Shown: positions 11,203 to 21,000 of the stretch, piece by piece
Position numbering within the stretch: position 1 is the first letter of the stretch
Layout of the letters: each line of letters opens with the position of its first letter
Assembly (NCBI GenBank): GCA_965240325.2
Contig: OZ251254.1
Span: 744,001 to 808,000, forward strand
Direction of reading: 5' to 3'
Length of the DNA: 64,000 nt
From: Rebecca billardiae RCC1528
Taxonomy: Eukaryota > Haptophyta
Notes under the pieces: model-generated
The model's input: the letters and a program-made list of their open reading frames with translations, nothing else
What the model was told of the DNA's origin: nothing
The model's database searches: none
Program-made: the position numbers and the translations under genes

Positions 11203-11274
11203 GTGGACACCACCTTTGCCCTTTGCTTGCCCTTTCCTTGGTCCGACTTCCGGCTCTCACACTCCCAACATCGT

Positions 11275-12012
11275 ATGACAAGCGCACACCTCGACAAGGC
11301 GCGCGACGAGGCGCCGAAGAGGCGCTGGCGTCCAGGGCCGGCTCATCGTGCCGTTCTCGAGGCTGTGTTCGCCCACTGCCGTATGCCCAGCGCCTTTGTC
11401 ATCGAGGAGCTCGCCAACTCGCTGCGCGTGCAGCCGCGGCAGGTGCGCATCTGGTTTCAGAACAAGCGGCATCGGCAGCGCAGCAAGCACGACCGGGAGG
11501 CGCTGCCTTCGCCCATGCGGCACGAGCAGACAGCGGAGGAGCTGATCTTGCGCCTGCGCTGTTCCACGCGCGTGGCGCTCTTCGGGCCGCACGGCGCGTG
11601 CTTGCCGCCCTCGCAGCATGCCGAGCTGGCCGTGTCTCCTCCTCCGCCTCCCGCCCTGCCGCATATGCGGCAGCACAACCACCACGGTGGGAAGTCGTCC
11701 AACCCGCACGCACTTCTCGCGCTGTGGGCAGCCGGGCAGTTGCCAGGCGCCGCGCACCCACCACCGTCTCTGGTGCCCGCTGGCATCCCTGTCGAGACCG
11801 CTACTGTCTCGTGGCCACCGGCGGCAGAGGAGGCAGCGCGGGCCGCGCCGCCGCCTGCGGCGGCAGGACCGGCTTCGGCGGCCCCGTCCTGGCAGCAGGC
11901 ACCGCCGCCGCCGTCACCGCCGGGCTTCACGGCGCTGCTTCAGCGCGAGCTGCAACGATCGATCGAGGAGAACTACGCCGCGATAATGGAGCAGGTGCGG
12001 GCTTCTGTCTAA
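11275..12012 (+). CDS. Homeodomain transcription factor (non-TALE)
   Basis: Single-exon frame of 245 residues from ATG 11275. An in-frame ATG at 11203 would add 24 residues without motif. Residues about 15-72 form a homeodomain. Helix 3 reads VRIWFQNKRHRQR, with the invariant Trp, Phe, Asn and Arg; the Asn contacts adenine in DNA in this family. Spacing between helices 1 and 2 equals the 60-residue type with no three-residue insertion, so it is not a TALE homeodomain. The rest is Pro/Ala-rich, consistent with an activation or repression region, and ends in a short amphipathic segment (LLQRELQRSIEENYAAIMEQV) that could dimerise. Nuclear action and DNA binding follow from the family; targets are unknown. 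Confidence 0.88.
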   Translation: MTSAHLDKARDEAPKRRWRPGPAHRAVLEAVFAHCRMPSAFVIEELANSLRVQPRQVRIWFQNKRHRQRSKHDREALPSPMRHEQTAEELILRLRCSTRVALFGPHGACLPPSQHAELAVSPPPPPALPHMRQHNHHGGKSSNPHALLALWAAGQLPGAAHPPPSLVPAGIPVETATVSWPPAAEEAARAAPPPAAAGPASAAPSWQQAPPPPSPPGFTALLQRELQRSIEENYAAIMEQVRASV

Positions 12013-12438
12013 GGGGCGCCCGCCTCTGCACACTCAGTAACCGCGCCTCGCCGGCGGCGTGCCGCGGACCGCGGTCCGTGCGGACTGTGGGTCGTCACGG
12101 CGGTGGCGCCGGCGGCTCGGGTACGGACTATATATACGGTCTGTTGCTCCGAGTACGTCGTCTGATGACTACAGTCGATTAGATCGCGCGGAACCGGTAC
12201 GGACTGTAGTAGATAGTGCACGGCCACCGGCGGACCCGATGCCACCCGCGCGTGAAACTGAAAGCCGCGTGACTATCTGTCATCTGACGCTCGCGGCGGA
12301 TGATCTTCATCTGCTCCACTACGCACGGGACGCGTGGACGGGCGGGGCCAGTGCTGCCGCGTTGCACAGCGGTGCCACCCAGTGCACGAGCGCCAGGCGG
12401 CAAGCAGCATCGACGCGAGAACGCGTCGTCGCCACTCG
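12013..12438. other. Intergenic region between convergent genes
   Basis: About 430 bp between the ends of the homeodomain and sulfotransferase genes. No gene or distinctive repeat is seen; frames open through it are extensions of neighbours. Confidence 0.5.
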
Positions 12439-15400
12439 TCATGCCTGCAGCATCCCACGGCGCCGCTGGCGCCGGCGGCCACGGCGCCGCAGCGAGTTGG
12501 CGGTGGCGGCCCCGGCGGGCGCGGGCTCTGGCGGCGGGCGCGCCGGCCCGCAGCGCACGAGCGAGCACGCGTGCGCACGCGCCGCGGCCGCGTCCTCGCG
12601 CGCGGCCGCGTCGCGCGCGCGCGCGACGGACGGCGGGCTCGTGCCGTTGCGCCCGGCGGGTGGCGCGGGGCGCTGCTCGTCCGGGCGCCACAGCTGCGGC
12701 GGCAGCACCATGTTGAGCACGGGCGCGGCGCCGTGGAAGAAGGCGTCCTGCAGCCGCTCGGCCACGCCCGGCTCGAGCGGCACGCCCTTCGACTTGTGGT
12801 TGGGCAGCGGGCCGCCGCCAAACGCGCGCGCCTCGCACTTCTGCGCGCGCTTCGGGGGCAGCCTGTCCAGCTCGACGCTGAGGCCGGCGTGCTCGCCGAC
12901 GAGTGACAGCAGCTGCGGCGCGAGCATGCGCTTCATCGCCTCCGTCTCCAGCACAAGGAACTGCTGCGGCGGCCAGAGCGCCAGCCAGTTGCGCAGGTGC
13001 AGCCCGTACAGTGAGTTGCTCACGTAGTGGTAGTAGTCGTTGCGCACGCACTGCCCGTACAGCCGGCGGAACGCGCTCAGGCTGACGTGGCCGCTCACAA
13101 AGCGCGCCGCGCCGCCCGCGTTCTTGAGGCAGTTGTTCAGCATCCCCACCTGCTGGCTCACCGCCTTCTCGAACGAGTGCCCGCGGTGGAAGAGCCCTGC
13201 GGGGAATGCGCGCCCATGCGCACGGGCGCACCGAGCAGGCGAAGCGGCGCGCGGCGCGGCGGCGGCGACGTGCTTTGAGCGGGCGCGCCGCCGCCTGCCG
13301 GCCGCGCGCGCGGCGCGCGCGCGCGGCGCGCGCGGCTCCGCCCGCGCGCGCGCGCCGCGCTCCTCGTGCTGCTGCTGCTGCTGCGCACCTGTCCACGACT
13401 GCGCCATCGACCACTCCGAGTAGGCGCGCGCCACCGGGTCGCGCACCAGCACGACGAAGCGGATCGCCTGCGCACAGGCAGGGCGCGCACACACGGGCAG
13501 GCGCGCGGGGCGGGGCACGCGCGCGCATGGGCACGGCGGGGCAGCGCGGCGCAGCGCAGGGCGGGGCGCGTGAGCGCTGCGCCGTGCGTGCGCTGCACGG
13601 CCAGGCAGCCGCGCCGGAGGCCGGAGGGCGTGCCCTCGTGGCAGCACACACGCACACGCACACTGGCAGTGCGCACTCGTGCACGTGCGTGCGTGCGCGC
13701 GCTCACGCACACGCACACACACGCTGGCAGTGCGCATTCGTGCGTGCGCGTGCGTGCGCGTGCGCGTGCGGTGTGCGCGTGCGCGCGCGTTCACCTCTTT
13801 GCTCGGCGCCATGTCTCTGAGCAGCTTGGGCGCGGTGGACTCGGCCAGGTAGTACGGGCACGCGTCCATCCCGACGACGGTGGCGCCGTCCACGCCCGAG
13901 AGCGGCGGCGGGTACGCGCGCACGTCCGCGAGGTAGTAGTTGCCCAGCTTGCGCGCCGCCTTGTCCCGCACGCACCGCGCCGAGATTGCCATCTCGCGCG
14001 CGGGCTCAAACTTGCCCTCCATCGGCGGCCTGGGCGGGGGGCGAAGGGCGGGGTGAGGGCGGGCGGCGCGGCGGAGGGCTCGGCGGAGGGCTCGGCGCGC
14101 GGCCGGGCGCGCGCGCCAGCGCGCTCTCGCCGGGCGCCCCACCTGAAGCCGCACGCCTCGCCCACGCGCGCGTCCATCGTCCGCCACTTGTGCACCTCCC
14201 CGCGCCGCGCCACGACCGGGCAGCCCGAGCCGTCGGCCCCCGTGCCCGCGTGCGCGGCGCACGAGCGCAGCAGCTGGTCGGCGATCTCGATGGCGCCCGC
14301 CTGGTTGGGCACGCGCCCGCCGCGGTCGTTCCCCGCGTTCGCGCGCGACCAGTACGCCAGCGGCAGCCTCGGCCCCCTGTAGTACGCCACCCTCGACTCG
14401 ACGCCAGCCGGCCCGTGGTACATGGCGCGCGTGAGCACGTAGTTCTCCTTGATCTGGTGCACGTGCGCGATGGTGCGGTTGTCGCGGGAGAGGAGGCGGA
14501 TGCGCAGCGCGGGCAGGGCGAGGGTCTGCGGGGCGGGGCGGGCGCGCGCGCCGGAGGGCGCCGCAGAGGCTGAGCGCGAGCCGCAAGCGCGCACGGCGCC
14601 GCCGCGCGGCGCGCGGGGCGGCACACACGCGCACACACACGCGCACGCGCACGCGCCGCGCCGCGCCGCGGCCGCGTGCGCACCTTGCCCGCGCACGCGC
14701 CGCTCACCCACTGCCGCGGGTCGTCGGTGCCGCAGACGACCTCGGGGTGCAGCGCGCCCGCGAGGCAGTCGAACAAGAACGTCGAGCCGCCCTTCGACGT
14801 GCCCAGCGTGAGGAACGTTGGGAAGATTCCGGAAGTTTCCAGCGCGCCCGCCGGGCCGCGCTCGGAGGACGACGGCGACGGCGCGCCCAACGGGGCGGCC
14901 GTGGGCTCGGTGTTCGCGGCTGGCGCGGCCGTGTGCGCGGCGTGCGGGCGCGACGCGTCAGTCACGCCCTGCCGCGCCGCTCGCGCAGCCGCCCCGGCAT
15001 CCGCGCCGCCGCTGCCGCGCGCGCCGCCCGCCGCCGCCGACGCGCCGCGCGCTCGCGGCGCCGCGCCCGACTTGCGCGCGGCGGCAGCCCCCAACGGCTG
15101 GGCCGCGCGCGCGGCATCCGCCTGAGCACGGCCCGGCTGCGCGGCCGCATCATCCTGCAGCAGCTCCTCCTGCACCGCCTCGAGGTGCGAGCGCGGGATC
15201 GCGCCCTCGCCCGCCGCCGCCGTCGCCGCCGAGCCGCCGCCGCCCGCAGCCGTGGCGGTGGCCGGCACGTCCAACCCGGCGAGCGGGCGGCGGTCCTGAA
15301 CGGTCGCCCCGCCACCGCCCGAACGCACGGCGAGCAGCACCACGCCGCACGCCAGTGCCGTGAGCGCCGCCACGCGCCCCGCGGTGGGCGTGCCGCGTGT

Positions 15401-15475
15401 GCGCGCGGCGGCAGCCATGATGGCCAGCCCGCCAATTAATTCGGGCGCGTTGCGGCGTTTGGCCGTGGCGGTCAA
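12439..15475 (-). CDS. Type II membrane sulfotransferase (five exons)
   Basis: Exons on the minus strand: 15475-14684, 14525-14143, 14029-13795, 13467-13389 and 13196-12439. All four introns are GT-AG and phases match, giving 748 residues. An ATG at 15418 is an alternative start. Residues ~35-51 (VAALTALACGVVLLAV) form a single signal anchor, followed by an Ala/Gly-rich stalk. TFLTLGTSKGGSTFLF (about 221-236) is the 5'-phosphosulfate loop and RFVVLVRDPVARAYSEW (about 473-489) the 3'-phosphate-binding motif for PAPS. Exons 2-3 supply the acceptor-binding region between them. The layout matches Golgi carbohydrate sulfotransferases (Sulfotransfer_1/3, heparan-sulfate-type). A role in sulfating surface polysaccharide is inferred; the acceptor is unknown. 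The Arg/Ala-rich C-terminus lacks family features. Confidence 0.85.
13645..13790. repeat. CA/GTGCG-rich minisatellite inside sulfotransferase intron 3
   Basis: The 327-bp third intron contains repeated ACACGCACAC-type runs and two copies of a CTGGCAGTGCGCA motif followed by GTGCGTGCG-type runs. Confidence 0.7.
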
Positions 15476-16510
15476 AACATGCGCGCGGCAAGACCGCCAC
15501 GGCGCGTGGCGGTCTGCCGCGCAACTACGCGGGCCGCGGGCGGGTTAGCGGATCGAGGCTCTTGCGTAAAATAGGGAGAGCTACTGTCACTGACTGATTT
15601 GGCGATGTGCTGCACTGCTGCTCGGAGTGACACGTGCATATCACTATCCGAGCCTCCCGCTAACCGAGCCGCCATCGGCATCGGTCAGTCCACGGTCGTC
15701 AGCTGCCGCTGCGCCACACAACGCTGATGCTGGCACCGGGGGCAAGTCGAACTGGCGATTGGAAATTGAAACGGCGCTGGGCCCGGCCTGCCTGTGGACA
15801 GCAACTGCTCCATCTGCCAATGAGCTTATGAGCAGCGCCCCGATAACTCGACATGCGGACTGCTCTGCTGCACTCGTCAGCTGTGGCGACGGGCAGTCGG
15901 TCGCCGGATGGGGCATCAGTGTAGTTGGTAAGCGTCAGTGGCTGAGTAGCGACGGCGAGCACCCGCTGGCTGAGGGCGCGCCAACAACCTAGGCTCTTGC
16001 TCTGAATGACGGTGGGCTTGCCTGCGCACCACATCGCGGATGCGGTCCGTCCGGACAGCGCGGATGTCAGACTGCCTAGTGATTGCCTGCTCGGGAGACG
16101 GTGAGACTTACTCGATCGCGGGAGACTCCAGGAGGCGCACGCAAGGCTGCGCACGCAAGGCTAAATGTACGAACGAGTGCATTCACCGGAGGCGGACAGG
16201 CTGAGACGCCCGCCGGAGTTGCCCGCTCGGCTCGCCCGACTCGCAGCGACGAGAAGATCACTTGATGTGAACAATTAATGCCTCTGAAAGGTATATGATT
16301 CCTTCATTCGCGCACGGTAATGTCAAATGTGCTTTTCCATCGGCGCTAATCATGAATGATGGCCTCATTGACGAATTACAACAATTATCGACCAAAGTTC
16401 AGGCTGCCCGGCTCATATTTCCACTCATCAGACGGAATTCGTGCCGACAGTATCAGAGTTGCATTGTTTGCCCCAAACAACCCACACATCGCCAAGCGTC
16501 GTCCACGCCG
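15476..16510. other. Intergenic region upstream of the sulfotransferase and GAF genes
   Basis: About one kilobase between divergent genes. Frames here have no recognised domain. The stretch 16265-16480 is A/T-richer and probably promoter-proximal for the GAF gene (inference). A 72-residue upstream extension of that gene's frame from 16295 looks non-coding. Confidence 0.45.
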
Positions 16511-17446
16511 ATGGCCGCGGCCGTCGTCGAGATCGGATCGGACGCGGCGGCGCGCGGCGCGGAGAGCACGTTCGAGCCGGACGAGGCGCGGCTGGACGAG
16601 GCGCTCGCCGCCTCGCGCGCCGACTACGCCATCCTGTGGACGCTCCGTGTCGCGCGCGCAGAGGACGAGCGGGACGTGCTCGTGTGCGGCGCGTACCACT
16701 CGATCGACGGCGTGCTGATGGAGGGCTCGAGCACGATGTCGTTCGGGCCGGGCAAGGACATCGTCGGGCGCGTGTGGAGCACGGGAGAGCCCTTCTTCGC
16801 GCCCGCCGTCAGCGCGCTCGACGAGGTGCGCTTCTCGCGCAAGCAGCTCGCCATGTTCGAGCGCGTCCGCTCGATCGCCACGTTCAAGTTTGCCAACGGC
16901 GTGCTCGAGCTCGGGTGCAAGAAGGGCTGGGCGGAGCCGCCGTTCATCGACTACGCGGCGCTCGCCGAGCAGCAGTCGGCGCTGCCGCCCAACGCCCAGC
17001 TCACCCTCGACCTCCAGCGGCCGGGCCTGCTCGAGCGCGTGATGGCCGAGAGCGGCGGGCAGTACGCCATCTTCTACCTCTTCTTCGAGGTGGTGCAGGA
17101 GCTCAAGTGCCGGCTGTACGCGTCGGAGGACGGGCGGCTGATGAAGGAGAGCCGCACGTTCCCGTTCACCGTGGGCATGGGCGCGATCGGCAAGGCGTGG
17201 GAGGACAAGGCCTCCGTCTTCATCCCGGACGCGTGCGCGACCGACCCGCGCCGCTTCCTGCGGCAGCCGCTCGCTGAGGTGTACGCCGTGCACTCGATTG
17301 CGCTCATGTGCTTCAAGAACGGGATCCTCGAGTTCGGCACGCGCGAGCGCTGGAGCGCCGCGCCCGAGCTGCCGCTCGACGTGCTGCGCGCGCTCAGCGT
17401 CGAGCACGGCGGCGGCGGCGGCAGCCCGGACCGCGCCGACACATGA
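16511..17446 (+). CDS. Tandem GAF-like domain protein
   Basis: Single-exon frame of 311 residues from ATG 16511. The frame is open from 16295, but that part is AT-rich and without motif. Two repeats are visible. Residues ~39-135 (YAILWTLRV, then SFGPGKDIVGRVWSTGEPFF, then SIATFKFANGVLELG) align with residues ~185-275 (YAIFYLFFEVV, then FPFTVGMGAIGKAWEDKASVF, then HSIALMCFKNGILEFGT). The G.IGR.W..GE pattern followed by a strand ending in G.LE.G is that of GAF-like sensory domains. No kinase, cyclase or DNA-binding domain is attached. Such domains bind small molecules or dimerise in signalling proteins; the ligand is unknown. The Gly/Asp-rich tail is short. It may be a regulatory subunit or stand-alone sensor. 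Confidence 0.68.
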   Translation: MAAAVVEIGSDAAARGAESTFEPDEARLDEALAASRADYAILWTLRVARAEDERDVLVCGAYHSIDGVLMEGSSTMSFGPGKDIVGRVWSTGEPFFAPAVSALDEVRFSRKQLAMFERVRSIATFKFANGVLELGCKKGWAEPPFIDYAALAEQQSALPPNAQLTLDLQRPGLLERVMAESGGQYAIFYLFFEVVQELKCRLYASEDGRLMKESRTFPFTVGMGAIGKAWEDKASVFIPDACATDPRRFLRQPLAEVYAVHSIALMCFKNGILEFGTRERWSAAPELPLDVLRALSVEHGGGGGSPDRADT

Positions 17447-18050
17447 CGCCAAGCGCTGCCACTCGTAGTCGGAGCCCGTGCTCCGCGCTCCGCGCGCCCG
17501 CGGCCCGCCGCGGCTGCCACCGGGACGTCGGCCGCGCCCGCAGGGCCCGGGCGCGCGGTGGGGGCCTAGCCCGCGCGCGCGCACGGGGTCCGGTGGGAAC
17601 AGGTGAATGCGGGCTCACCCCATCATCCGAACGTCGGCTCAGGCTGATCACTAACAGCAGCCTGAGACTGCGTTGTGTGAGCAGCTGAGAGTGAGACGAG
17701 GTCTCTAGATAGCTACCCCCATACTGTGGAATCTCAGTAGTACGACTACTATTGTAGCAAGGGCTGCCCTTGATTGTAGCGACTGGCAGTGAACGACACT
17801 GTTCTCATTATTCAACGACACAGCTCCCCATGAATCCATGATTCATGCTTCACAATTAGATATGATAGACACCTGTATCGATCTAGGCGGTAATATATCG
17901 TCAATGGCCTCCGCCAACCAATCATGATTGGGCAGTTACCCCGCCCGGTAAATTTACCTGCCATCTATCTGTAGTATAGATGTTGAAGCCCCGAACTCTG
18001 AACCGGGGTGCGGTTCCTATTCGCCGATTACAGCGATACCTCGTACCCAT
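17447..18050. other. Intergenic region before the nucleoside-hydrolase/TIR-like gene
   Basis: About 600 bp with no supported gene. The half nearer to 18050 is clearly AT-richer and could hold the promoter of the downstream gene. No defined element is recognised. Confidence 0.5.
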
Positions 18051-21000
18051 ATGCAAGCAGCGGATAAAGGCTACCTTGACGATGAGATCATCGTCATTAC
18101 TGTCTTGAGAAGCGACGGCGCCCGCCTGCGCAAGTGGCGAGCCCCGGCCGTCGCTACGGCAGCACGAGGTGCCCCGGAGGCGCGCGCGATGGGCCGGCAA
18201 TCCGGCCGCGTGCAGCCGGAGGTTGCGAGTCGTGGCGATAGCAGCGCGGCTGGCCGCGCCCCCAGCTCCGCCGGCACCGCCGCCGGGTCGAGCGGCGCGC
18301 GCGCGACGGCCGAGAGCGACACGTCGGCCGCGCGGACGCGTGCCGAGCGTGCGCCGGGCGGCGGCGTCCTCTCCATGCTCGGGGCGCGCATGCGACCCAC
18401 TCGACGACGCTCGACCGGCCCGGAGGGCTTCTTCATCGTCACCGACCCCGGGCCGGACCCCGACGACATCAAGGGTGCGCGCGGCGCTCGGCCGCGCAGC
18501 AGCCGCCGGCAGCCCTCGGCTGCCGCTGCTGCTGCGGCGGACTGCGCGCGTGTCCACTCGCGTGGCGTGCGCGCAACCTTCCCACCCAACGCCCACCCCC
18601 GCCCGCCGCCCCCCCCACCCGCGCGTGCGCCCCCCAGCCCTGCTGATCGCCGCCATTCTGCACCGGCAGCGGCAGATTCAGCTGCTCGGCGTCGTGGCCA
18701 ACGGTGCGCGCGCACAGCCGCACACGGGAGGGGGGGGGGGGTGCGTGGGTGGGCGTGGCCCGGGCGTGGCGGCGCCGCTGACGCGCTCGGCTCGCCTCGC
18801 GCGCGGCGTGTGCACGCGCCATGCAGGCGGTCAGCAGGCGCCGATGCGCGCGCGGCTTGCGCGTTGCATCCTCGACCACGTCGGGGAGGCGGACGTGCCC
18901 GTGGCGGTGGGCAGCGCGGGACAGCCGTACAGCGCACAGGCGCACGAGTACAGGTGCGTGTGCGCGCGTGTGCGCCGCCGCTGCGTGCGTGCGTGCGTGC
19001 GAGCGCGTGCGCGCGCGCGGCCCCTCCCCTGTGTCTGTCTGCGCAAAGGCGCAGGCCCGGGGCACGCCCTTGCCTGCGCGCGCGGCGGCCCTTGCCTGCG
19101 CGCGCGGCGCCGAGCGCTGACGGAGCGCGCCCCGCCGCGTGCCCCGCGCACCGCGCGCAGCATCGCCGGCTTCGACGCCGTCTCGGACGCGCGGCTGCTC
19201 CCCGACGGCTCCGCGCTGCTCGCCCGCTGCCTCCGCGCCGCGGGCCCCAAGTCTGTCACCGTCGTGTGTATCTCGTCGATGCGAGATCTGGCGGACGTGA
19301 TGACCCAGGTGGGGAGCTGGCTGGCTGGCGCGCGCGCGCGTGCTGGCGGGGGAGGGGCGTGCGCGCGCGAGGCGGGGTGCGGTTGGTCGTGCGGTGCGGC
19401 GCGGCATGCCCCGCGGCTGCGCAAGCGCTCACCACGCGCGCGCGCGCTGCCGTGCGCGCCGCCCCGCCCCGCCACGCGCCGCCCCGCGCCGCCGCGCGCC
19501 GCCCCGCCCCGCCCCGCGCCGCCCCGCGCCGCCCCGCCTCGCCGCCGGCCCCGCTACTTGCGCGCTCGCCCCCCGCAGGAGGCCTCGCTCGTGCTGGAGA
19601 AGGTCCGGCTGGTCGCGGTGCAGGGCGGGCTGGAGCCGGACCCCTCGAGGCCGTCCGGGTACCGCGCGGACTCGTCCGTCAACAACGGTGCGGCTGCGGG
19701 GGTGCGGCTGCGGGGGTGCGGCTGCGGGGGTGCGGCTGCGGGGGTGCGGCTGCGGGGGTGCGGCTGCGGGGGTGCGGCTGCGGGGGTGCGGCTGCGGGGG
19801 TGCGGCTGCGGGGGTGCGGCTGCGGGGGTGCGGCTGCGGGGGTGCGGCTGCGGGGGTGCGGCTGCGGGGGTGCGGCTGCGGGGGTGCGGCTGCGGGGGTG
19901 CGGCTGCGGGGGTGCGGCTGCGGGGGTGCGGCTGCGGGGGTGCGGCTGCGGGGGTGCGGCTGCGGGGGTGCGGCTGCGGGGGTGCGGCTGCGGGGGTGCG
20001 GCTGCGGGGGTGCGGCTGCGGGGGTGCGGCTGCGGGGGTGCGGCTGCGGGGGTGCGGCTGCGGGGGTGCGGCTGCGGGGGTGCGCCCGGCCCGCGGCTCA
20101 TCCGCCCTGCGCCCCGCCCTTGCGCGTGCCGTGCACACACCCGCGCCCGCACGCACGCCAGGCTTCGACCTCGCAGCGGCTGAGCTGGTGTACAGCTTCT
20201 GCTTCGAGCGGGGCGTGCCCATGACCGTTACTTCCCGTTACGCGGTGCCGCTGCTGCCGATGCAGGTGCGCGCGGGCGAGGCGGCGGCGCAGCCAGCGCG
20301 CGCCCGCCCGCTCGGCGCGCTCGCCCCGCGCCCACCGCACCTCGCCCCGCCGCCGCCCCCTCCGCGCCGGCGCGGTGCGCGCGCGCAGCTCGCCGCCTCG
20401 TTTGCCGAGCGCACGCGCTGCCCCGTGATGGCCTACCTGGCGACGGCGCAGTTCCTGGGGCTGGAGGGGCTGTGGCTGAAGCTGTGCGAGGGCAAGCTGC
20501 CCGCGCGCTGCACCAAGGGGTGGTACTTTGAGACCTTCTGCGGCGTGGGCGCGGCCGAGTTTGAGAAGCGCGGCCTCGGCGGCCAGCTGGGGCCTCACAC
20601 GCGCATCAGGCAGCACCTCAACGGGTGCGGAGCGCTGCGTGTGCGAGCGTGCGCTGTGTGCGCGCGTGTGTGCGTATGTGTGTGCGCGCGTGTGTGCGTA
20701 TGCGTGTGCGCGCGTGTGTGCGTATGTGTGTGCGCGCGCGCGCGTGTGTTCCGCGGCAGCAGCGCGCCCGCTCATCACGCGCCGCCGCCCGCGCGCGCGC
20801 CGCCCCCTGCCCGCAGCTTTGTCAAGCCGTACGACGTGGTCGCGCTGATGACGGCGCTGCCGCTCACGCGGCACGCGCTGCTGCCGCCGGCCGCGCCGTG
20901 CCGCGTGCAGGTGAACGGCGTGTCGCACGCGCTGCTGCTCTCGGCCGCGCACGGCGTGGACGCGGCCGTGGTCGTGAAGCTGCTGCGCGACACTTACCAC

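Noticed and set aside
12179-13684. 501-codon minus-strand frame overlapping the sulfotransferase
   Set aside because: It is a different phase of the same strand and loses the PAPS-binding motif found in the spliced model.
19688-20084. CRISPR-like array
   Set aside because: Units are contiguous with no spacers, and the stretch lies inside a GT-AG intron of a eukaryotic gene.
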